This document shows, one piece after another, positions 55,301-61,500 of a stretch of 64,000 nucleotides of DNA. A model generated the notes under the pieces. It searched no databases, was not told the DNA's origin, and was given only the letters and a program-made list of their open reading frames with translations. This stretch comes from Fasciolopsis buskii (taxonomy: Eukaryota > Platyhelminthes > Trematoda > Plagiorchiida > Fasciolidae): contig LUCM01008854.1 of the NCBI GenBank assembly GCA_008360955.1, forward strand, positions 28,571-92,570, given 5' to 3'. How positions within the stretch are numbered: the stretch's first letter is position 1; every line of letters starts with the position of its first letter. Position numbers and translations under genes: made by a program.

Positions 55301-57569
55301 TTCTCAGTCCAAGCAATGAATGTGACTGAGAGAAACGTGCATAACTGATTGTACGACTCATGCAGCCGCGGCTTTGGGATTAGATGTGTACGTACCAAAA
55401 ATAACTCCAGTTTGCCCTAACAGGGACCACCAACTGAGTCATTTTTATGATTTGTGTAATTTGCACAAAGTAACTCAAGTATTTTCAGTTACACTTAGAG
55501 AGGTTCAGTGATTCCAGTTTCACTCGTTAGATGGTATAATTACGGAAATGTGATTGTACTGAAAACAGGTAGTGGTGACTGCAAGTTTATTTTGTGAATG
55601 CGCGATTCAGTAAACACTATAAAGTTTGCTGCACGTCGATAAGCGATTCATAGTTGCTTCCAAAGTAGAGGTCTTTAAAGTTGTTCAATGGGCCATATAT
55701 TTAAAATGGTTTTTAATTCCCCCTTTTTCAGATTCCGTCGAACTATCATCCCTTAATTGAGAACCAAAGAGGAAACACGTCGGTCGCCTCTGTAAGTTAA
55801 TTGCACAATTTGTAAATACATACAATCTATCGATCATTGGTTTTAATTTTGTACAACAAGTGCTCAAGGAGATCGCTGCGTCCAGTGTTATTGCCTTCCT
55901 TGGAATGAGAACATTACTTAGGGATTGCAAACTGCCGGAAAATTGGTCGCACTTGTGACATTTGGGCATTTTACCAAGAATTTTGATCCTGAGGAGGAAA
56001 CTTAGGGCCAGCCCCACAGTAGCCTCAGAGGCTGGCCCCGAACTGGTGAGCCCCTGAGGCAACCTGTTGGCAGCCTGGTGGCACTAGTAGCATAGATACA
56101 CGATCTTTCATCGCAAGATTCGGGTCAGCCACAAGTTGTCCGCATGCATGCAGCATGGGAGACCTATGGGGCATACTGCTAAGGTAAGCTCAATGGATAA
56201 ACGGGGAGTCGTGTAGCATTATTCTTTCTGATTTTGCAGGAGACTGATAAGCGTACGTGAATATATTCTCATTAGTTCAAGCGTGCCACATATACCGCTT
56301 ACGTTATAAAAATACCGATCAACGAAAAGCATGTACAGGCTCTTAAGGCAACAGAACTATGGTAGTAAATTTGTGTTCGGCTATCGCTTATGGGTTATCC
56401 GTGATATGTTGAGCACGAGTGTCTAAAGGCGATATAGTGGCCTTGCTACAAATATCAAATAGATTTATCCAGGTTATCGAAAACGGTGTTACACTACTTA
56501 TGAGAGCGGCAAATTATAACCGTAAGCAGTGGAAATCATGTAATAAATGAGAGAACTAGCCGGCATGAACTATATTCGCGCATTCAGTGGTCACTGCCGA
56601 AAGTTCCTTCAGGGTACTTTCTTTTTTCATTAGAGCACACTCCATTTACACAACGGGGACTATTGGGGTGTGCTCAAAAGGTAGACTGGTGTTGCTTAGA
56701 TCAGTCAAAAGTGTTAAGTTGTTTCTACATATTTGGAATTAAATTACTATTTTCGTGCACAGAATCCAATTTGATTGTTCAACATACTAGAATCAAAAAG
56801 CGCGATATCGGGGAAGATTTGGGGTCAATTTAATGAATGATAGTTCCTCCGAAAAGAGAGCTCGGGTAAACTTCTATTGGTCAACCGTAGATTTCCCCCC
56901 AATGAACCCGCGAAGAAATGAATGGGTGCGGGGATGCGTTGCCATTGGCAAATTGCGGGCCGCTTCCATTATTTCAAAGGTTACATACCCATTCCAGGGT
57001 AAACAATATCTGGACGCCGTTTACCGGTTGTTTTACATCCATGCACAATGACTGGCTAAAATTCTGTGCTAACATGTGCAGGCTTTGAGGTAATATCCAT
57101 CCTGCGCACGGTGAAGCAAAGCACAAAATCTGGTCGTAGTATGTGCATTTGCACAGACTGAGCTGACAGCGGATGTGTAAATTAAGTTGAGGCAAAATAT
57201 TGCCCCAGCCAACAATTGAGGAAATTTTTAAGATATCTCAATCAAGGTCAGAAAAGGAACCTATAAGGCGATGGAATATTATTTTACGCATACTAATAAT
57301 CAATATTCCAGGACGTTTCCAGCGTATATCGCAGAAACATGATCAAATGGTTAGTTTAACAGCTCCAAACATGGCAATGTTGCCTTTCGTAAATAACAGT
57401 CATGTAGATAACTAACCCGATATTTTTTACCACTTTCATCTTGCAGTAAGAAAGATGTCGGCCCAAACTCTTTCAGAATGAATATCGTCGAGTTGAGCGC
57501 ATGCTCTTGTGTCTGCCTCAATTCTTCCGTACGTCTTATTCTATGCGAAACGATTCGTCCCATCTTCAT
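16113..57569 (-). CDS. ZSWIM2: ZSWIM2-like E3 ubiquitin ligase, 8-exon spliced gene
   Basis: The coding exons join as 57569-57417, 33600-33483, 32978-32854, 32789-32621, 26887-26547, 24318-23978, 20401-20167 and 16328-16113. Together they give about 565 codons and a stop. The protein reads, in order, an N-terminal segment, a SWIM finger (C60, C62, C72, H74), RING 1 (C144 to C199), a ZZ-type finger (C252 to H295) and RING-H2 2 (C380 to D423). This order is specific to ZSWIM2 (also called MEX). In mammals that protein is a testis-enriched E3 ligase that ubiquitinates itself and promotes death-receptor apoptosis. The role in this organism is inferred. All seven introns are GT-AG and phase-consistent. 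Human ZSWIM2 is about 630 residues, so this one is somewhat shorter, mainly at the C-terminus. Extra small exons could be missed, especially between exons 5 and 6 or 7 and 8. Confidence 0.88.
16329..20166 (-). other. ZSWIM2 intron 7 (3.8 kb)
   Basis: The intron starts GTAAGAG and ends TTCATTTAG, phase 0 at both ends. A further phase-0 exon could be hidden here. No convincing one was found. Weak exon-like stretches are listed in the findings. Confidence 0.55.
20167..20401 (-). CDS. ZSWIM2: ZSWIM2 exon 7, end of RING-H2 2 and Ser/Thr-rich tail (residues 416-494)
   Basis: Following acceptor ATCACCTTAG, the first base G completes CAG (Gln416). The exon then reads SATCPLDGSRVRP, giving the last RING ligands C420 and D423. 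ZSWIM2 proteins carry a CPxDG here rather than CPxC, so the Asp is a family feature and not damage. The rest is Ser/Thr/Arg-rich and probably disordered. The donor is TTCACAG before GTAAGAG, phase 0. The join to exon 6 is independently supported because it completes a RING finger in frame across a 3.6 kb intron. Confidence 0.9.
21060..21195 (+). mobile_element. LINE 3' end fragment
   Basis: At the nucleotide level GACCCACGAGATCCCTCGAA and CAATGGTTGAAGACAATAGG match the 3' tail of the 35-36.4 kb LINE (CCCATGAGATTCGCCGAAGC, CATGGTTGGAGACAATA). The preceding AAAAGTACGAAAAATTTAAC fits the coding segment just before the tail. It is a 5'-truncated remnant on the strand opposite the host gene. Confidence 0.65.
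21705..21745. repeat. TA/TACA-rich simple repeat
   Basis: A TATATATG stretch followed by four TACA units. Confidence 0.75.
23978..24318 (-). CDS. ZSWIM2: ZSWIM2 exon 6, RING-H2 2 (residues 303-415)
   Basis: The exon begins after GATTTTCTCCGACCAG, a good pyrimidine-rich acceptor in the required phase 0. It carries a linker of about 70 residues, then LLAPGRQC, and most of a RING-H2 finger: C380, C383, C400, H402, H405 and C408, in GCEHIFHTACIDPWLLH. The LLAPG lead-in and spacing match the second RING of ZSWIM2. The donor is CATCA before GTGAGT, two bases into codon 416. The 5' boundary is the least certain point, because other upstream AGs exist and a small exon could lie in intron 5. Confidence 0.85.
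24319..26546 (-). other. ZSWIM2 intron 5 (2.2 kb)
   Basis: The intron starts GTAAGC and ends CCGACCAG. It includes an unusually long plus-strand open frame at 25830-26285 within a GC-richer patch (about 25540-26200), which may be an unidentified repeat. Confidence 0.7.
26547..26887 (-). CDS. ZSWIM2: ZSWIM2 exon 5, end of RING 1 and ZZ finger (residues 189-302)
   Basis: After the acceptor TTTTCATAG the exon completes codon 189 (AAT) and supplies the missing RING 1 ligands in ENVPCPICRED (C196, C199). A 46-residue helical and basic linker leads to a ZZ-type finger with C252/C255, C267/C270, C283/C286 and H292/H295. In vertebrate ZSWIM2 the third and fourth Cys pairs are about five residues apart. 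Here C270 and C283 are separated by twelve, an insertion of about seven residues (LDLMKST). No splice sites flank the insertion. The donor is CGTGAG before GTAAGC, phase 0. Confidence 0.9.
26888..32620 (-). other. ZSWIM2 intron 4 (5.7 kb)
   Basis: The intron splits RING 1 after one base of codon 189. It contains a signal-peptide-like minus-strand ORF (30251-29991) and a plus-strand hairpin near 30537-30573. The rest is AT-rich with no recognised repeat. Confidence 0.8.
29991..30251 (-). CDS. Signal-peptide-like ORF ending at a splice donor, inside ZSWIM2 intron 4
   Basis: An ATG opens a frame of about 87 codons. Its first 20 residues (MLTTTFYSILLTVSLFHAAK) look like a secretion signal, and a second hydrophobic stretch lies near residues 52-75 (FLSRLLFIYFRIQIF). 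The frame runs into AACAG before GTAAGAA, a consensus donor. It could be the first exon of a small nested secreted or membrane protein. It is on the same strand as ZSWIM2, has no identified downstream exon, and no family is recognised, so chance is quite possible. Confidence 0.2.
32621..32789 (-). CDS. ZSWIM2: ZSWIM2 exon 4, first half of RING 1 (residues 133-188)
   Basis: The exon encodes VKQRRIGPDDICAICQDELL followed by the Cys/His set C144, C147, C162, C166, H171 and C174, in YCRNGCGNSLHIRC. This is the N-terminal part of the first RING finger and closely follows the ZSWIM2 pattern. The acceptor AAAAATACAG lies 64 nt from the exon 3 donor. The exon ends in ATGA before GTGAGC, one base into codon 189. 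The last two zinc ligands lie in exon 5, across a 5.7 kb intron. Confidence 0.9.
32790..32853 (-). other. ZSWIM2 intron 3 (64 bp)
   Basis: A minimal intron, GTACGG to AAATACAG, with CTTTTTTCTG near the 3' end. It separates exons 3 and 4 in phase 0. Confidence 0.85.
32854..32978 (-). CDS. ZSWIM2: ZSWIM2 exon 3, SWIM-RING linker (residues 91-132)
   Basis: The exon follows the pyrimidine-rich acceptor TTTCCTTTCAG. It encodes ITWQLGLVEREVQDML, the counterpart of the conserved FQLGLTEGEINNLL helix found after the SWIM finger in ZSWIM2 proteins. A Lys/Ser/Glu-rich linker ending in ENEEE comes next. The donor is GAAGAG before GTACGG, in phase 0. The exon is 125 nt and keeps the frame on both sides. 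Confidence 0.88.
32979..33482 (-). other. ZSWIM2 intron 2 (504 bp)
   Basis: The intron begins GTAAGTGAC and ends CCTTTCAG. It is AT-rich and holds nothing recognisable. Confidence 0.85.
33483..33600 (-). CDS. ZSWIM2: ZSWIM2 exon 2, SWIM zinc finger (residues 52-91)
   Basis: The exon encodes a SWIM zinc finger, CxCx9CxH, with C60, C62, C72 and H74 in the string CTCSEFKSRQELCVHICWV. It is followed by the typical LKRFKI helix. In the family the SWIM domain is needed for self-ubiquitination and for binding partners. The acceptor is TTTTCAG just before GTACGC. The donor is CTCAA before GTAAGTG. The exon ends after one base of codon 91 (phase 1), which exon 3 completes as ATC (Ile). Confidence 0.9.
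35115..36480 (+). mobile_element. RTE-like LINE, RT domain to 3' end, decayed
   Basis: At about 35190-35300 the translation GIPSDWCESVTITIYWKGDR, then HRGINLISIASKLL, matches the fingers region of RTE-type reverse transcriptases. After a gap or rearrangement comes SRSPLLFSFVIELVMEIA and then YADDFVLLSG, with the catalytic YADD box at 35681-35692. The thumb region (QDWIGSK, DRFSYLG, AAAVRS) follows, and the 3' end carries RLPGWGP and LE-type tail sequence near 36340-36420. Frameshifts and stops are frequent, so the copy is dead. It is antisense to the host gene. Confidence 0.8.
37880..38242 (+). mobile_element. Penelope-like element RT fragment
   Basis: The translation reads FDGEIYQQTKGIHIG at 37909, then FAEALMQ, KPK and WIRYANALF, and after a frameshift IIKRSDTEKAH, then HNIIDGIQFSMEVENG. 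The last part is TPNGTLVKSAYRRPTHTDQ ending at 38242. These follow, in order, the QTKGxxMGSP, xxRYVDDTF, GIQFTMExE and VYRKPTHTDQ blocks of Penelope-like reverse transcriptases. The catalytic YVDD position reads YANA, and there are two internal stops and at least two frameshifts, so it is inactive. It ends directly against a LINE tail. Confidence 0.75.
38243..38420 (+). mobile_element. LINE 3' end fragment abutting the Penelope piece
   Basis: Beginning at MKSLMAWIESLKALTSGLA, this matches the 3' terminal coding part of the same RTE-like LINE. It continues with the GLGP-type box at about 38320 and the AQCHS segment near 38365. The nucleotide sequence CCGGGTCTGGGTCCATGAGG parallels the 36345 copy. 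Confidence 0.7.
39050..42740 (+). mobile_element. Near full-length but degenerate RTE-like LINE
   Basis: The element begins with a GC-richer leader (39050-39670). Around 39890-40650 is endonuclease-like sequence: LTTFN at 39890, then GDIVILARDEDARVGHLS at about 40335-40390. RT-linker sequence (ETICEADGSPIHN) lies near 41070-41110. RT motifs follow: VDQRFTLRQVLHYRF near 41574, FDFFDRSALWHC near 41670, and a VDDVALMSDD catalytic box at 41936. The 3' coding end has RRLRWYGHLLCMADHRR near 42450, and a decayed GWG(S)RD box at about 42625. Many frameshifts and stops mean it cannot be active. Ends are approximate and target-site duplications were not identified. Confidence 0.75.
42873..42895. repeat. 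(TA)n microsatellite
   Basis: TA repeats interrupted once by TG, just past the end of the long LINE copy. Confidence 0.9.
43555..44235 (-). mobile_element. LINE RT/thumb fragment, minus strand
   Basis: The frame at 44149-43868 reads LLSEDPNNLQVSADNLNNI, then KKCKTLLQDWIGSDPNVVLV and DKFNRLGNCILPDGHVSND. These are the post-YADD, DWIGS and YLGSCISPxGxISDE blocks of the same LINE family as the 35 kb copy. SIDTFPDSKLS upstream (to about 44215) and VYTEVITSVCYV at 43818 extend the match with frameshifts. It is the only LINE copy here in the same orientation as ZSWIM2. Confidence 0.75.
45907..45932. repeat. (AT)n microsatellite
   Basis: A perfect AT dinucleotide run of about 13 units. Confidence 0.95.
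49723..49739. repeat. (TA)n microsatellite
   Basis: A short perfect TA run. Confidence 0.85.
57417..57569 (-). CDS. ZSWIM2: ZSWIM2 exon 1 (residues 1-51)
   Basis: This exon encodes the N-terminus leading into the SWIM domain. The segment ALNSTIFILKEFGPTSFLL (residues 24-42) matches the conserved ZSWIM2 N-terminal motif of the form LSSSIYLLREMGPTGFLL. The start is ATG at 57569. A second ATG two codons later (57563) is equally possible. Either gives 21-23 residues before the conserved block, close to the vertebrate spacing. The frame stays open further upstream but has no additional strong start. The exon ends in CGG before GTTAGT, a usable donor in phase 0. Joining to exon 2 gives KKYR-VRIGQEH, which restores the usual lead into the SWIM cysteines. 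Confidence 0.8.
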
Positions 57570-57783
57570 GTAGTCATTTTTGTGCCCCTCGTAGTTATGA
57601 CAAAAGTGCTTTTGGTGCATTATAACAAATACCAGTAATTTTCGGTCTATCCATCTGCCGTTTCCAGCCACGAATGCAGTGCCTCAAAAAATCCACTTAG
57701 ATACTCCTGGCTCTCTTGACATTTTCTGCGGCCTGTTGCGTCCCCGAGTACCTAGGTCTCATCTACATCATTCCGGAGTCATT

Positions 57784-57789
57784 TTTAAT
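57784..57789 (-). promoter_or_regulatory. variant poly(A) signal ATTAAA
   Basis: The minus strand reads CAATTAAAAATG about 130 nt after the possible stop of the upstream gene. This is a common variant hexamer. It could also be chance in AT-rich DNA. Confidence 0.25.
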
Positions 57790-57831
57790 TGAGAGGCTTC
57801 ATTTGTACATCACAGGGTAGCTGATGCTTGA

Positions 57832-57896
57832 GCGGCGGTGGTCAGGCTGATGAAGCTGTGTCGTTTGGACGCGAAGTCCACAAGTTCACATCCTTC
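57832..57896 (+). repeat. Possible tRNA-derived SINE head (second copy)
   Basis: It opens with GGCGGTGGTCAGGCTGATGA. A TGGAC/GTCCA stem and CAAGTTCACATCC in the B-box position follow. It is opposite in strand to the upstream gene and ZSWIM2, and lies between them. The similarity to 4242 is limited to the first ten bases and the motif spacing. Confidence 0.22.
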
Positions 57897-57921
57897 AGCT
57901 GTCAATCAAATTCCCCAACTG

Positions 57922-57950
57922 TTAGTCCTCGTTTGAGTGAAAGGCCATTC
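57922..57950 (-). CDS. Possible terminal exon of unrecognised upstream gene
   Basis: After the strong acceptor TACGTTATTTTCAG the sequence reads, in the phase left by the exon at 58237, GMAFHSNED and then TAA. The short length makes chance possible, but acceptor quality and phase fit. An ATTAAA-type poly(A) signal follows at 57789-57784 on the minus strand. The stop lies about 350 bp from the ZSWIM2 ATG on the same strand, so the two genes would sit tail to head. Confidence 0.35.
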
Positions 57951-58236
57951 CTGAAAATAACGTAAAATATTTCATCTTTAGTGGACATCAAGAAACAAAA
58001 GGCGGGAATGTTTTTCGTGTTTGCTTACACGTCCTCCGTGATCAGATCGCCTTGATCCAGGTTGGGGGTATGTGGGCGCCACAACGCGTTGGTTTACTGA
58101 GTTTCACTTTCCTTGGGTGGCGCAGAACCCATAGTGCTTTGCTCATCACAAGGCACATTGATTAGCCGACCTAAACGGCCGGTTGTCTCAGTGCCGCTTT
58201 ATTATAATGTCGGAAAATTCAGTGCGCTGTACTTAC

Positions 58237-58564
58237 CGGTAAATGCAAGATCGACGTGCCGGCGACCCGGGTTCCCTTCATCTTTGAAGAAATTACAGTC
58301 AGAGTTCATTGATGGTGGAGTAGCTTCAATAACATCGCTTGAGTGAAGTGTATCTTTGTAAACTGCATTTAGTGATTGTGTTGAGCAGCCAGAGTTTGGC
58401 TCATAGTGGCGTCGATTTATCGAAGGCCGATTATTCTCACACATCATTTTCTGTGAGACTTGTTTTGACGCCTGATATCTCCTTTGTGACACTGATTCGG
58501 TTACTTTTGTTTGATCGTACCTGACTTCTTTAAGTTTTCGCTGTTGTCTATTTTTAAGATTCCT
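58237..58564 (-). CDS. Penultimate exon of unrecognised upstream gene (partial)
   Basis: An open frame of about 109 codons ends at a strong donor, TTTACCG before GTAAGT, in phase 1. The peptide is polar and basic (RQQRKLKEVRYDQTK near its start, then Asn/Ser/Arg-rich) and looks disordered. No domain is recognised. The 5' limit is uncertain: AATAG at 58565 is the furthest in-frame acceptor, and AAAATAG and AAGTCAG further in are alternatives, all with weak pyrimidine tracts. Upstream exons were not found in 58.6-64 kb. The exon call rests on frame length, donor quality and the matching terminal exon below. Confidence 0.4.
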
Positions 58565-58599
58565 CTATTTTCAACCACATGCTTTGTCCTATGGATGCC

Positions 58600-61500
58600 A
58601 CGTCGGCACGGCAATATATAAAACATCTTGCTTGGACCTAAATGTTGACTCGAATTTGCTCTATTCTAGCGAATGGGAGAATTTGTCGATCGCAGCTTCA
58701 GAATCCGGAAGAAAACCCTTTCGGTATAGCATTATCGACCTATTCTTATGACTAATCCAGCGATTCGGAGCAAAAAGGCCAAAATCCGCTCTAGGACTTC
58801 TTCCTAGATGGCTGTCGGACGGGAATGCCGCACTGACCATGCAGAAGAGGCCCATGCCTCAAGAAATTCCCGACCCATCGGCATCTTTCGAAAATTTCGG
58901 GAAGAGGTGTCGATTCAGTTGGTCGGTTCGTAAATGCCACTTGATGGGAATTGCCCTCGCGTATTAACTGTGAACTCGACAAAGTATAGCACCCAATGGT
59001 TTTGCACACTGGTCAGACATACCCACAACTACGACCGCTTGGAACGCTGGGTGTCCGACCCTTGAATCCCTTTGCCCATCATTGCGTGAACGATGATCAT
59101 GAACGACAAATTTGACGTTTTGCTGGGGTCAGCTGGACCGCTGCCTTAACATGGACTCTTTCGAGGGTGCGCCATTCAAAGGCTGAAGTGAAAAACGCAT
59201 TTGGCTAGCGGGCAGGTGGTATTTGGTGCATCCTTTCTTATGAACATCGGGAGCTGGTCCACTTCCCAGCATATCATTAATCTCTCGTTTTTTGCATTTA
59301 TAACCGAATCAATATCAAGCGGTCCATCTTGAGAGCAAAGTATTCTGTCTGGCGGACGCTTTGACTACTCAGTATACCCAGTGCAATAGGCAGTGCCTTT
59401 TCTACTCTTACTTCATGTGGGGGAGCTATCAGAGACTCCAGATGACCCGACTGCAGTGAGATAAAGCGTTTATCGGGAAACTGCTTGTCGACTCTTACTG
59501 CAGTGGTGGGTTTAGTGCGACTAACTCGTGATGCCCTAAAGCCAAGGCTCTACCACAAGCCATTTTCGGTAGTGGCCAAACTCCGCCACGAGGTAGGCTT
59601 GAGCCGTTTATGTCCCTTGGATACTGCCGTAAGCGTCATTTATTATGCGGTGCACGTGGAGGGGGCGTTCGCCATTGCTATGTAGGGCACTTTTCTCATT
59701 CACCCCGAGTCAGAAATTTAGTCCGGGACAGCGCCACCACCTCGCTCGTGGAGATGAAGCGTGCAATGTAAAGTAGTCCCTTCGTCAGGGCCTATATGTC
59801 TCCTTTAAAAATATCGATTTCCCTTATGTGGCCAAGTTACGATTGTTTACCCGACCTCGGATCGCCCTTGCATGGAAGCAAACCTTAGCGGTTGATGAAA
59901 TCTTCCAACTAATTCCTTGCCGTGCTGCGGGGTTGTTAGTGTCTATTTAAATCAGCGCCCAAGGTGAATTTTTAAATTACTCACCAGATATGGGCCTCTT
60001 TCAATGGTCACTGTGGCAAAAAATATTTATGCTTACCTATCGGGCAAAGACGTTTTCCGTAACGTGTGACCCTGGGCTAGTCATTGGAACCTTGTGTGGC
60101 TGGCCAAAGAAGCGGTTTACATTTATGAGCATGCAGACATCGCCATGGGACTGTGAGTTTGGATCTGCGAGACCTGAAGGATCTCGTAGAAGACTTGCAT
60201 CTGATTCCCTAAGCTTGTCTAGCAAATTTGGCAAGCTGATCAACCTTTGACCATTGGGACCAGATATACACGCAAAGGCCTTGACCCACACTGCTCTGAC
60301 GTCTATTCGTACGGGGCATTGTGTTATCGGTGCGGCCGAAGCAGCCGTACTGGTGCAACAAGTGAAAACTTCGATTGTAGTATTTTCAGGTCACTGCCGG
60401 CCCCAAATTGCCTTGCAGCAAATCGCAAAGAGCAGTGTTTCAAGGTGGTGCGATAGATAAAACCTCTGCAACTAAACTATTATTTTGTTGATGCTGATCC
60501 GTGTCAGGCTCTGCAGCCGGGCCTAACACAACCCTTCTTGATTGGTGTTAGGCATCAAAGGTAAACCAAACCTTTCTACTTTGAAAAGTTTCTCGGCGAC
60601 GGATTTGGGCGTTCTGCGACTGGTCCTATGTAAACAGTAAACCAAAACGTAGACGATAAAATTTGTTGGATGATGAATTTGGAAAGTACTCTAGGTTTGC
60701 AGCCTCCGTACATCTAACATGGGTGATATTCTAATGCAGGTAGTAAGTACCCCATGACCAGCAATCATCTGTCCGTCCTCCACCAAAACTGCTTTATCTA
60801 GACTGTGCCAGCTGCGAAATCTTGAGGTAAACTTTCATTGTCCCTGAGGTTTCTTCCGCTTATCTGCGGGATCTGTTGTCAAAGGTATATTTTTCAAGGA
60901 AAGAGAGGGCTATCTAGATTCCATCTTAGCTGGGCAAAATCACCGTGCTGTGAGTGGCACGGACAGTCAAATTTTAGTATCCCGCAGTGTGCATGCACTG
61001 AGGTGTCTTTGTACCGTTGTGCAGGCTACCAAATTTTCATTGAGCAACCTTTTCGGAATACTGGGAGATGGTTTGGTTCACGACACCCAGCCAGAGGGTT
61101 ACATTCAGAGACGTCAGAATATCTGGTACTTTCCTGTGCTGGAGATGAAAAGGTTGAAAAAGACTTATATCAGTCGAGATTATTGGGACATCAAGGAAAG
61201 TGAATATGGTGCAGAATGCACAATTCAACCCCGTGTGAACAGCGAGGAAGCAATGAACATGTCTTGGGCTGGCACAGCTAATACAACCCGTGACGTTTTT
61301 GTCTACGAAGTGGTGTCAGCCGCCGAGTGAGCGGGAAAAGTGCTACGCTTAGCTCATGTCTCCACAGCAAATGTCTAGCTCGTTGGGTACTTATTGTTTA
61401 ATGGACTACTACTGTTAGAGTGTACGAGTCTAAAACATCGAGGAAAATAGCTTTTCCGAAGATTTCTGCTGGCCATGCACCACGGTTAATTTGTTTTCGA

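Larger units (their letters stand above)
33601..57416 (-). other. ZSWIM2 intron 1 (about 23.8 kb)
   Basis: The intron starts GTTAGT and ends TTTTCAG in phase 0. It holds most of the retroelement relics in the window: LINE pieces at 35.1-36.5, 38.2-38.4, 39.05-42.74 and 43.6-44.2 kb, and a Penelope-like fragment at 37.9-38.2 kb. The stretches 33601-35110, 36490-37870, 42750-43590 and 44240-57416 contain AT-rich DNA, scattered (TA)n microsatellites and short chance ORFs. I recognise no gene in them. Confidence 0.75.
57570..57921. other. Gap between upstream gene stop and ZSWIM2 start
   Basis: The 352 bp interval holds the ATTAAA variant poly(A) hexamer and a tRNA-like patch at 57832-57896. The ZSWIM2 frame stays open about 100 nt beyond its ATG. 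I see no clear TATA box and no strong splice acceptor for a spliced leader just before the ATG. Confidence 0.4.

Noticed and set aside
57351..57671. Minus-strand frame with GPTSFLLQDESGKKYR as a retroelement integrase C-terminus
   Set aside because: The segment aligns better with the ZSWIM2 N-terminus, and its donor phase joins exactly to the SWIM exon.
60037..60470. Ty3/gypsy RNase H or integrase linker
   Set aside because: A few residues (LRESDASL) resemble linker sequence, but no catalytic or zinc-finger motif could be found on either strand.
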